64,000 nucleotides of DNA, from positions 2,170,001 through 2,234,000 of the forward strand of contig OZ005705.1 of the NCBI GenBank assembly GCA_963930775.1, written 5' to 3'. The DNA is from Cliona cf. orientalis. Lineage: Eukaryota; Porifera; Demospongiae; Clionaida; Clionaidae. The notes beneath the pieces were generated by a model. It saw nothing but the letters and a program-made list of their open reading frames with translations, was not told the DNA's origin and did not search any database. Within the stretch, counting starts at the first letter, position 1. The number at the start of each line of letters is the position of its first letter. Shown in pieces: positions 13,201-21,314 of this stretch. The translations under genes were made by a program, and so were the position numbers.

Positions 13201-15760
13201 CAACTTCAACTGTAGTGCTGGTTCCACCAACAACCATCACTTTCTTCTTGGATGGAAGTACTGCAACTAAACTGTTGTATTTAGGACTTGGCGTGCTGTT
13301 GATGAGATCCCAGGAGTTTGTTGCACGGTTATACTTGCGAATGGCGGACGTTGGTTTGTAGTGCTTATCACATCCACCGAACATTAGCAGCTCATCATTG
13401 ACAGCTGCACAGGTGGAGCGGTAAACCGGGGCTATATCATCCCACACTGACGACGACAATGATGACGACTGTACTAGTTCTGATAGAGAGCAAGTCAGCA
13501 CTGATTTCATCTTTATGTTGGCATTCTCACCTCCCAGTATATATAGCCTATCTCCATGTATTATGGTTGCCGATGCTCTTTTGTAGGGGTAAGGGAGGCT
13601 GGCCACTACTGACCAGACTAGAGTGGTAGTGTCCATCACTTCCACAGCCGATGTCTGATCTTTGAGTGCTGATCCAGTCATCCCTCCAGCCACTACAAGA
13701 TGTGTTGATGATGTCACTGCAACAGCATCACTTCGCTTTGTTGGCATGGGTGGGTAGCGGTGATCGCCCCAGTGTGGACCTACTACGACAAAGAGAGTAT
13801 TCACGTACGTTTTCTTGAATGCACTGCTCTCTCGTCCACCGATTGCAAGTAGTTCCTTGTTGACAATCGCCAGGCTAGCACCAGTGTAGTTATGGCATAG
13901 AACATCTCTCCATGTGTTGTTTGCTGAGTTGTAGGAGCATATTGTCCCATCCCTGAGCATGAAGTAGGCTATGTCTCCATTCACCACAGCTGCTCCTCGT
14001 TTCATTTTTCTTTTGGCCTCTTCTCTCTGAGTCAATGTCAACTTCAACTCTTTGGGTGGTGATGGTCTGTGGCTGTACTGACTTGGCTGCTGCAGCAGTT
14101 GTTTCTTCAGTTGTTGAATTTGGTGATCTTTCATCCGCAGCTGTTGTGTTAGTGATGATATGATTTGGTCATCTTTAGCCTGAGTTTCACCTTGGTGCTG
14201 TCTCTGTCTGCTCTCTTTATACTCCAGAGCTTCTTTGAGATCAGCCAGCCTCTGGCATAGCTCCTCACCTGAAGGCCTCTTCTTCTCCTGATACTCAAGA
14301 CACTTGATTGCAATGGGTAGAAGACCATGTGTAGGTTCAATCAAATCTATGTGATTCTGTCTTCTCTCTTGCTCAAGCACGGGCATTTCTGTACTGCCAG
14401 TTGGAGATCTAGTATCCGGTACTAGTTTTGTGCGGGGCCCGGGCTCTGGCCACAGTTGGCTGCATATCTGTATCATGATCACACCTTCAGAGAAGCAGTC
14501 CAGCTTCTTTGTGTATGTTGGTGGATCTCTTAGTGCTTCTGGAGGCATGTAAGCCTGTGTTCCTGGGCACATGGTGAGAGGGGTCATACTTGAAGTTGTT
14601 CCAGCTAGCTTAGACATGCCAAAGTCTGTTACTTTAGCTCTTCTCTCAGCAATGATCAGCACGTTGTTGCTGGAGAGGTCTCGGTGGATGATATCATTGG
14701 AGTGGAGGTAGGCAATCGCTAAAGCAATATCGTGACATACATCCACTTGCACGTAATAGGGTAGTGGCACTTTTGAGTGTTCTAGCAGCTTTGTCAAACT
14801 CTCGTCGAGTAATTCCATCAGCAGCACTGGTAGCTTGGACTCAGGGTCCACAGTCATACCGAGATATTGCACAATGTTTGGGTGTCGGATACTTTCAAGA
14901 AAGGCACATTCCTGTTGAAATCTCTCCATGATCTTGCTTGCTCCTGGGTCTCTGGGGTCCAAGATAGTTGGGTGGAGGACTTTAGCAGCACAGGGCAACT
15001 GGTCACACTTGGCCATGTAGACAGCTCCATAGGAGCCATGACCCAGTGATTGGTTCTTGTTGATCTGGAAGCTTTGATAGCGGAAGATATGTTGTTGAAC
15101 TTGAATTAGTTGATAAGCCATTCTCTTGACAGCTACCTACAATGTCGAGTGTACAGCCTTCACCCAGAACTGTCACATGACAGAGGCATGCATAATATGA
15201 TTTCAATGATGATAACGGTATTCATGACTCATGGCTTGCATATAGCAGCACTGAGGTATAGGAAGACATCATACCAGACAGGAATTAATACTATATTTAT
15301 CACTATAGGGTGCAGCCTTCTTGCACAGGTACTTAAAATTGAGGGGTCGTTGTCAAGAATCCGTGTTCAATCTAGCAAGGGCCTATCATCAGTTGGGTAA
15401 GTCAATTGCCATTGTACAATGTCATGTATAATCACATTATTATGACATTGTGTCTTTAATGATTGTAAGCATGCTTACTTTGCAGGAATCATGCACGTTG
15501 CATGTCATTTCTACAAGCAAGTCCTGATCTTGGAACCAGAATGCAAACTAGCACAGGTACAGTATGGTATATATATTATTATTATACTGAAAGGGATCAG
15601 GAAATGATCGTCACATTTAAAAGCTGCTTTTATTTTACTGCAGTGGTCCGAGGTTTCTGATTTGAGAAGTGAGGCTGCTTTCAATCTCTCACTGATCTAC
15701 AGAGCTAGTGGCAATAACATGCTTGCACTCCAAATGCTCAGGAGGTATTGCAGAGTCTGA
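7234..15760 (+). CDS. GTF3C3: General transcription factor 3C polypeptide 3 (TFIIIC TPR subunit), 18 exons
   Basis: Exons: 7234-7512, 7762-7960, 8273-8464, 8651-8760, 8815-8871, 8936-9082, 9238-9525, 9774-9855, 9950-10124, 10521-10692, 10927-11056, 11485-11711, 12011-12097, 12337-12426, 12524-12748, 15309-15396, 15486-15556, 15644-15760. Phases agree throughout and total 911 residues, close to the human protein (886). The product is the TPR scaffold of TFIIIC that binds the A-box side of tRNA genes and recruits TFIIIB for RNA polymerase III. Visible signs are an acidic N-terminus (long Glu run near residues 70-90), a first TPR block starting LPRRKSRLPPHL, YLTLATIYEDMGD, LPLLSALV...WLKYAECQ, and the C-terminal FLHRYLKLRG, ESVFNLARAYHQLG and AFNLSLIYRASGN segments, all characteristic of GTF3C3. 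Intron 15 (12749-15308) contains a complete antisense kinase gene and a MITE. Confidence 0.93.
9100..9170. repeat. CT microsatellite in GTF3C3 intron 6
   Basis: CTCTCT-rich stretch with TTTCTTTCT interruptions between exons 6 and 7. Confidence 0.85.
10699..10855. mobile_element. Degenerate foldback/MITE copy in GTF3C3 intron 10
   Basis: Left segment GTATCCTTGGTAAGCACCCA and right segment TGGGCACTTGCCTGGGACAC are near-complements, and a middle copy ATGGGTGCTTACCTGG lies between. The same arrangement of three arms occurs at 34213-34334, so both look like one family; this copy is more diverged. Confidence 0.6.
12784..13009. mobile_element. TIR element rich in TTTGGCGG motifs, ~226 bp, in GTF3C3 intron 15
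   Basis: The ends are inverted: ATAGCCGGAAA then TTGGCGGG, AATTAAATTTGGCGGTT on the left, complemented at 12957-13009. The interior carries further copies of TTTGGCGG separated by TTAA-type spacers. No ORF. It sits between GTF3C3 exon 15 and the antisense kinase gene. Confidence 0.75.
13163..15121 (-). CDS. Protein kinase (TKL/IRAK-like) fused to Kelch repeats, intronless, nested in GTF3C3 intron
   Basis: A single 652-residue ORF. The kinase domain spans about residues 20-300: glycine loop GHGSYGAV (27-34), AAK lysine K47, C-helix Glu71, catalytic HRDLSSNN (H146-N153), DFG (166-168) and PPEA for the APE motif, so it should be active. Overall it resembles tyrosine-kinase-like/IRAK-type kinases, a family expanded in sponges. 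A Gln-rich coiled coil follows (about 310-345, SLTQQLRMKDHQIQQLKKQL), then about five Kelch blades marked by VVAGG, LYILGG, LLMFGG and VMVVGG, forming a probable beta-propeller for partner binding. No signal peptide or membrane segment: cytoplasmic. The whole gene lies inside GTF3C3 intron 15 on the other strand. The single-exon structure suggests a retrocopy origin or loss of introns (inference). The substrate is unknown. Confidence 0.88.
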   Translation of the reverse strand: MAYQLIQVQQHIFRYQSFQINKNQSLGHGSYGAVYMAKCDQLPCAAKVLHPTILDPRDPGASKIMERFQQECAFLESIRHPNIVQYLGMTVDPESKLPVLLMELLDESLTKLLEHSKVPLPYYVQVDVCHDIALAIAYLHSNDIIHRDLSSNNVLIIAERRAKVTDFGMSKLAGTTSSMTPLTMCPGTQAYMPPEALRDPPTYTKKLDCFSEGVIMIQICSQLWPEPGPRTKLVPDTRSPTGSTEMPVLEQERRQNHIDLIEPTHGLLPIAIKCLEYQEKKRPSGEELCQRLADLKEALEYKESRQRQHQGETQAKDDQIISSLTQQLRMKDHQIQQLKKQLLQQPSQYSHRPSPPKELKLTLTQREEAKRKMKRGAAVVNGDIAYFMLRDGTICSYNSANNTWRDVLCHNYTGASLAIVNKELLAIGGRESSAFKKTYVNTLFVVVGPHWGDHRYPPMPTKRSDAVAVTSSTHLVVAGGMTGSALKDQTSAVEVMDTTTLVWSVVASLPYPYKRASATIIHGDRLYILGGENANIKMKSVLTCSLSELVQSSSLSSSVWDDIAPVYRSTCAAVNDELLMFGGCDKHYKPTSAIRKYNRATNSWDLINSTPSPKYNSLVAVLPSKKKVMVVGGTSTTVEVEVEIDSFTFSLS

Positions 15761-16004
15761 CCAGCTCATTTAATACAAGAATATTCCACTTCATGATCTC
15801 TATATTAAATTATTATTGTACAATTTACTTCTTTTGATCACTTTCTGCACTGACCATAACTACATTTCTTTCCTTTTCTAACAGCATCTCAAATTATAAG
15901 CAAAAAAAACAAAAAACAAAACTAATACGGTAGCTGCCAAAGCTCAAAATTAAATTTCGGTACCATATTGAGTGGCTAGCTATGGATAATAGTGTGTATA
16001 TTGA

Positions 16005-17273
16005 TCATTTTTCTTTCCGTTCCTCCTGGCTGGCTTTGTACTGCTCAACCAGTTCAGCGATGTACTCCTTCATGGGCTGGGCTGGTGGTCCCACACCCAG
16101 CAGATCATATGCTTCCGTCACCTGTCCTGGGTCAACCTCATCCGATTCTGTGATCTCGAAGATTTCAAACAGGGCAGCATTTACATCAGGACCAAAGGGA
16201 GCCCATCCGAAGAAGTCAGCAAAGAAGGTGTTGATTTTCACAAGCCACGTCATCATCCACTTAGGAGGCTCCTTAAGCTTATGAGGCCAAGTGGGCAGCT
16301 GAAAGAACGTTTTCCAAGACATCCGCTCACCTTGTAGTGGAAAGAACTTTCCTGCTATCTGCTTATCACCGGCAGCTAACTTCATCTCGGCATTGACAAG
16401 TGCACGAGCAAGGTATTCCACCGGCATGAAGGACACTGGCATGTTATCAGACATGGGTACCTCCTTTATCTTTCCAGAAATGACATCCTTGAAGAAGGGA
16501 CTACTTTGACCAACGATGTTTGCCGGGCCTATGACACATGTGCTCAAGCCATCTTGTCCATTGGCGTCTGTAACTGTTGTCTGGAACTCAGTCATGGTAA
16601 CCCAAAATGCCTTCATCACGGGATCTTTGATTCGTTGTGCAGTAGGGAAACCAGATAAATGCACCAAGCGTTTCACACCTGCCTCCTTCACTGCTCGTAG
16701 GACGTTCTCAAAACCATTTTTGTTCACACGTCGAATTTCATCTGCTTTCGTGAAGACAGTGGGAATATAAGCAGCCGCATTTATCACTGAATCCACGCCC
16801 TGAAAAGCCTTTACCAATCCATCTATGTCACGCAAGTCAACCTGAATGAGGCAATCGGCATTCGGATTAGTCCTTTCGGGACGAAATGTACGCCCCAGCA
16901 CATAGACATAGTAATCGCCTCTCTCCACCAACTCGTTCACCACTTGCGACCCTATGAACCCTGTACCACCCACAACAGCACACACCCGTTTCCTAGTTTT
17001 GGCTCCTTCTCCCTCAGAGACGAGCTTAGAGGGCGGCTTGATCACCTTGTAGGCGATGATTTTCTCCTTGGCATCGGTCTGCCATCGTTTGTACTTCCTC
17101 CAGGCGATGTAGCTACACAGGATGATGAGCAGGAAGCTGAACAGGTAGCCTATTTGTTGTGATAACGGCTCGTACACAGATTTCAAGTCCGTTCCTTCCC
17201 AGTCCATGAGCTGATGCAGTAAGGTGGCTCGAACGACTTTGTCGTCGCGAAGATCGGCTGCTTCGTCGCCCAT
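16005..17273 (-). CDS. Membrane-anchored extended SDR / 3beta-HSD-like NAD(P)-binding protein
   Basis: Intronless CDS of 422 residues starting at the ATG at 17273 (an upstream TTG in frame is not used in animals). Residues about 41-57 (IGYLFSFLLIILCSYIAW) form one membrane helix followed by basic residues. A Rossmann fold begins at about residue 97 with GGTGFIG (102-108); the VINAAA and LVHLSGFP segments are typical of 3beta-hydroxysteroid dehydrogenase-like or NSDHL-like extended SDRs. At the position of the catalytic YxxxK the sequence reads FWVTMTE (223-229): Phe replaces Tyr and Met replaces Lys, so dehydrogenase activity is doubtful. The protein probably sits on ER or another internal membrane and may bind NAD(P) without classic catalysis. 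It is divergent from MTF-1 and convergent with GTF3C3. A possible 3' splice site just upstream (17298-17307) suggests a 5' UTR intron. Confidence 0.82.
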   Translation of the reverse strand: MGDEAADLRDDKVVRATLLHQLMDWEGTDLKSVYEPLSQQIGYLFSFLLIILCSYIAWRKYKRWQTDAKEKIIAYKVIKPPSKLVSEGEGAKTRKRVCAVVGGTGFIGSQVVNELVERGDYYVYVLGRTFRPERTNPNADCLIQVDLRDIDGLVKAFQGVDSVINAAAYIPTVFTKADEIRRVNKNGFENVLRAVKEAGVKRLVHLSGFPTAQRIKDPVMKAFWVTMTEFQTTVTDANGQDGLSTCVIGPANIVGQSSPFFKDVISGKIKEVPMSDNMPVSFMPVEYLARALVNAEMKLAAGDKQIAGKFFPLQGERMSWKTFFQLPTWPHKLKEPPKWMMTWLVKINTFFADFFGWAPFGPDVNAALFEIFEITESDEVDPGQVTEAYDLLGVGPPAQPMKEYIAELVEQYKASQEERKEK

Positions 17274-17581
17274 CACGATCTCTTTCCGCCCCTGCAAAGC
17301 TGTAAAGGTGAAAGGTCATATGGTGTTCATTGCGTCATCGCAAAAAAAGTGTCACTTCAGCAAAAAGGCTGGTGGACGGCGACTGATCGCGGCTAGACTG
17401 GATCGTGACTGATTTCGTTGGTGGTTAATAGTCTGTGGTAGGTTTTTAAAAGTCTACCCGTTTTCCGTGGACTCTATTTAACATTGATTTTAAACATGTT
17501 TTTCATAATCTGGATGGGGCGGGGGGCTTTAATTAGCACTAGTAGGAAGGCGTGCCATCTTATCTTTTCTTCCACAGCGCC
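17274..17581. promoter_or_regulatory. Bidirectional promoter interval between SDR and MTF-1 genes
   Basis: 308 bp separates the two divergent start codons. A near-palindrome TTGCGTCATCGCAA (17330-17343) resembles a bZIP (ATF/C-EBP type) site. Splice-acceptor-like sequence directly before the MTF-1 ATG (TTCTTCCACAG, ending about 17577) implies a 5' UTR intron on that side. No MTF-1 response element (TGCRCNC) was noticed. Confidence 0.5.
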
Positions 17582-19609
17582 ATGGCGACTGAAAAGCCGT
17601 TTGAGTGTTTCTACGACGGCTGTGACCGTAAGTATACGTCCATGGGGAACCTAAAGACCCACATGAAGGCCCATGAAGGCAAATTCAGCCACCAGTGTGA
17701 TTTTGACGGCTGTGACAAGGCCTTCCTCTCCTCATATAGCCTCAAAGTACACCGCAGGGTGCACACAGGGGAGAGGCCCTACGCCTGTGAGCAAGATGGC
17801 TGTGACAAGTCTTTCAACACACTCTACAGACTGAATGCTCACAAGAGAATCCACTCCGGAGATACATTTGACTGTGAATATGACAACTGCAGCAAACAGT
17901 TCACAACGAGAAGTGATCTAAAGAAGCATGTTCGAAAGCACACTGGTGAGAGGCCTTACCAGTGCACTGCTGATGGGTGTAACAAATCATTCATCGCTTC
18001 ACACCACCTAAAGACACACCAACGGATGCATAAGCCCAACACGCATAGCGAAGAAGGTTCCTCTATGCTCTTACCTACACTTGCTGAACTTCAGAAGCAC
18101 CTGACATTAGAGCATGAGCAGACCAAGGATGAGAGCAACCAGCAAGAGTCCGCGTCCAGCTCAGATCCCTCTCCAAAAGCTTTACCGGCACTGCTCCCCA
18201 ATGGAGTTCCCCCTCCTTTGGATTTGGGATCAAGTGACGGGATAGATGTACTTAAGTTGTTAGCTGAGGCCAATCTCACCAATTTGGCCACCCTAGCGGC
18301 CAATAAGAAAAAGATTTCGACTACATATCCTCCACATTCCACTGACAATTCTGAACCAGCAGCGGCCACACCAAAACCTCGGACGAAACCAGCTTTGCGT
18401 TCCCAAGAGTTTGTTCGAAACTCTAGATCTATCGTCAATGCATTGAGTGCACTAAAGCAGCTGTCCCAGGCAGCAGAGGTGGTATTAAAGAACCCAGCCA
18501 TTAGGAAGCTTGTTCACGAACGTATACAACACAATAAGCAACAACAGCAGGGACAGGGTGGTGAATCATCCTCATCATATGGTTCAATGACCTTTGACCT
18601 CACAGCAGCCGATTTCACTGCTGCCTTGGGTGAAAGTGGAGAAGGAGATGATCCTGAAGTGTTGCAGCTTTTGAATGACATCGTCTCGACGTCATCGATG
18701 GGCGACATTACTCCTGCCGAGCTTGCCGCTGCCCTCCAAGACTTGGAGCCCCAGATCAGTATGCTTGCCTCAAGTAGCGACTTTTCGGATATTCCGGAGC
18801 CCACTGACAATGACCTCCACGTACCTGTAGGCAGGGATGGGGTGGCGATGAATATGGTTACAGAGAGCGCCAGTGACCTATTGAGTCTTATCGAGGCTGC
18901 CACACCTGTTCAACCATTGCCCATGACCGACTTCGATCCTCCTGGGCTAGCTCCTACCACTTGCACTCAAGCCACACCTACTCAACATCAACCCTTACTC
19001 ATGTCTAATGATGCTAGTCTAGTTTCTATTACATCTCCTGCTCAACCAATGAACTTTAACCTTTCTACGCTAGTTTCTACCACTGCCACATCCACTCATT
19101 CATTATCCATGGCCAACTTTGATCCTCCTAGGCTAGTTTCAACCATTGGTACTCAAGTTACAGAACTTGATGAATCGTTTTTCAATGAATTAGCACTGGA
19201 TAGCTTAGCAGACGTAACCCACCCTCCTGGGGCACAACAACAACAACTGGAGACGACCCCTTACCAACAGAATGTCCCTCCTATGACAGACACAGCTATT
19301 GGCATGTATCCGAGTATGGACGTAGCCACTGCTGCTTATGACTACACCCAGCACCAAGTTCCCAACAGTGGCATGCCACCATTCACCTACCCAGCATCAA
19401 ATAAGGAAGCTTCAACAACTCATCGTGACCAGATATGTCAGACAGACCTACCGTCCCCACCCTCCAAATCTCCATGCTGTTCGGTTGAGGTCAAAGATAG
19501 CAATAAATCTTCAACCTCGGCTAACGATTTGGTTATTGTTGACGTCCGGTCGTGTAGCGATTGCTGTACGTGTTGTTCGTGTACAGGGTCATGTTCATCC
19601 AAACACTGA
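17582..19609 (+). CDS. MTF1: Metal-responsive transcription factor 1-like C2H2 zinc-finger protein
   Basis: One exon, 675 residues; the ATG lies in a strong context (GCGCCATGG). Five tandem TFIIIA-type C-x4-C zinc fingers occupy about residues 9-155, with linkers HTGERPY and HSGDTFD and the phrases GNLKTHMKAHEG, FLSSYSLKVH, FNTLYRLNAHKRIHSG, FTTRSDLKKH and HHLKTH that match MTF-1 fingers 1-5 in order. MTF-1 binds metal response elements and induces metallothionein and zinc exporters on zinc or cadmium exposure. Vertebrate MTF-1 has six fingers; here the sequence leaves the finger pattern after the fifth. The middle is Ser/Pro/Thr/Gln-rich with acidic patches (probable activation domains). The last 18 residues, CSDCCTCCSCTGSCSSKH, form a cysteine cluster like the metal-sensing C-terminal cluster of MTF-1. 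The orthology call rests on finger phrases plus this cluster. Confidence 0.85.
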   Translation: MATEKPFECFYDGCDRKYTSMGNLKTHMKAHEGKFSHQCDFDGCDKAFLSSYSLKVHRRVHTGERPYACEQDGCDKSFNTLYRLNAHKRIHSGDTFDCEYDNCSKQFTTRSDLKKHVRKHTGERPYQCTADGCNKSFIASHHLKTHQRMHKPNTHSEEGSSMLLPTLAELQKHLTLEHEQTKDESNQQESASSSDPSPKALPALLPNGVPPPLDLGSSDGIDVLKLLAEANLTNLATLAANKKKISTTYPPHSTDNSEPAAATPKPRTKPALRSQEFVRNSRSIVNALSALKQLSQAAEVVLKNPAIRKLVHERIQHNKQQQQGQGGESSSSYGSMTFDLTAADFTAALGESGEGDDPEVLQLLNDIVSTSSMGDITPAELAAALQDLEPQISMLASSSDFSDIPEPTDNDLHVPVGRDGVAMNMVTESASDLLSLIEAATPVQPLPMTDFDPPGLAPTTCTQATPTQHQPLLMSNDASLVSITSPAQPMNFNLSTLVSTTATSTHSLSMANFDPPRLVSTIGTQVTELDESFFNELALDSLADVTHPPGAQQQQLETTPYQQNVPPMTDTAIGMYPSMDVATAAYDYTQHQVPNSGMPPFTYPASNKEASTTHRDQICQTDLPSPPSKSPCCSVEVKDSNKSSTSANDLVIVDVRSCSDCCTCCSCTGSCSSKH

Positions 19610-20941
19610 CACTGAGCAGGTGGACTGGTATACATGCAGTCACTTACTGTGCTTACGTATTCTAAACAATTTGTTCCAAACATTGCCTGTGCGCATCATC
19701 AATATTTCATTAATGTTGTATCTCATTAATTTTTTCCCTTATGTATGTGTATTATAAATAATATTATATCTGTATCAACTTGATCTTTGAGAGCTAGGCT
19801 GGTGCAGTCATGTTATGTTGTATTGTCATTGTACACACCATACCAATTAAATAAACATTTCAGCAGATGTGTTTGTGCAGTTCATCACCTAATAATATTA
19901 TAATATTATTATCAATTCTAACCACTACCTTTAATAATTGTAGGATATAAGTATAATAATAATATTATGCATGTAGCTAGTAACTGCCATGCATACAGCG
20001 ATTATGCCCGCCATGATGGTAATGTCCTAGCTAGGATGACAATGTAACGTATTATGACATTGTATACTTAATGTACGCGTGAATGTGTTATAGCTGATTA
20101 TAATACCAATAGCTTTTGTGGCATGGATAAACGCGATAAACACGTACGGGACTCTTGTCATGCACTATTATAGCGTTCCTAATTAAGTATTCAGCAAATT
20201 TGGAGTGCAAACAGGTAAGTCTAAAACTTTGAAGCCAGAATCTCCTTTATTGGACAATAATATTATTATCATGTTGCAATAAGTCATGCAGATCACCTGA
20301 TGCAGAATAAGCAACTATGGTGAGTAAAGGGTGACTACCTAATTTCAACAATTGTAAGCACTGATGTAATAGTGTATTGTGTATGGTTGGTCCCCCCCCC
20401 CCCCCCCCCCCCCCACCCATGGCCATGCCACTGCAGCATTTGAAAGTGGGTCTCCCCCTCATCAGAACTTGAGGACAATACTTAATTATTATACTGATTG
20501 CAAGACAGTTGTGCAGGTCATTTTTACTGTATCATTACAGCTGATGAAGGACTTTGCTATAGCCTACTCATGATACACTCCATGCTGTTAGCTATGGGAA
20601 ACTAGTATGTATACCAATGGCCTGGTTAAAAAATTACGTATGCCAAGAAGCAAATGGCGCATAAACAACTTGATTCCTTATGCGAATAATATTGCTGCGT
20701 GCTTCAGGCTGTTGTTTTTGCCAGTATACGTACCAAGCATGCCGGTGTGCAGCAAATTTCGTTCTGAGTGGATTTTGATGAGTGCACGAGCTACAATATG
20801 TAGCAATGGCAACGTACCTCCCAGTTGCCAAGGGAAGCAACACTGAACCTTCAAAGCTAATTACATACTTCTCCACCATCTATCAACCTGTATACATGTA
20901 CATCATCATAAACATTGCTAAAAATATGCTATGTTTGATCA
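19610..20941. other. Intergenic region after MTF-1
   Basis: Holds the MTF-1 3' UTR with an AATAAA signal at 19850-19855, a run of 23 C at 20392-20414, and a copy of the dispersed TATGACATTGT palindrome near 20040-20070. No supported gene. Confidence 0.6.
19850..19855 (+). terminator. Polyadenylation signal of MTF-1
   Basis: AATAAA about 240 bp after the stop codon, the first canonical hexamer downstream. Confidence 0.6.
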
Positions 20942-21187
20942 TTATTCCCCGACTCTGTGAGGGATATTTTTCGATGCTTTGATCTCTTTGCATGCTTTTG
21001 ATCTTGCTTTGCTGAGATCCTGTTGTTGCAATTTCCTGTAGGCCTGCTCTAGCTCTGCAGCTGGCCGGTAATTACATTCACGAGATGGTATTTGGCCACT
21101 GATATCATAATAATGTTGCATATCTGTGGTACATGTATTATCATTCTTCACACCTCGTGGCTGCTCTTCATCTGCGCTCCAGTTCAT
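20942..21187 (-). CDS. Possible small protein gene, 81 aa, unknown function
   Basis: ATG at 21187, stop at 20942, no homology recognised. The composition looks protein-like: charged, with a helical Lys/Ala/Glu-rich C-terminal half (AELEQAYRKLQQQDLSKARS) and few low-complexity residues. Its start is 128 bp from the divergent start of the ankyrin gene, which fits a shared promoter. It could also be an exon of a longer gene or a chance ORF. Confidence 0.4.
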   Translation of the reverse strand: MNWSADEEQPRGVKNDNTCTTDMQHYYDISGQIPSRECNYRPAAELEQAYRKLQQQDLSKARSKACKEIKASKNIPHRVGE

Positions 21188-21314
21188 TCGTTATCAGTTG
21201 GCAAGTGAAATAGGTGTGTGACTAGCTATCGATCGATATCGTTAGATCAGTGCGTGTCGCATCGCTTTCTCTTCGTCTTTCTCTCTCTGGATCGCCCGCC
21301 TTCGCTCCACCACA
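21188..21314. promoter_or_regulatory. Candidate bidirectional promoter, small ORF / ankyrin gene
   Basis: 127 bp between divergent ATGs, with a pyrimidine-rich CTTCGTCTTTCTCTCTCT stretch shortly before the ankyrin start. No TATA box seen. Confidence 0.35.
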
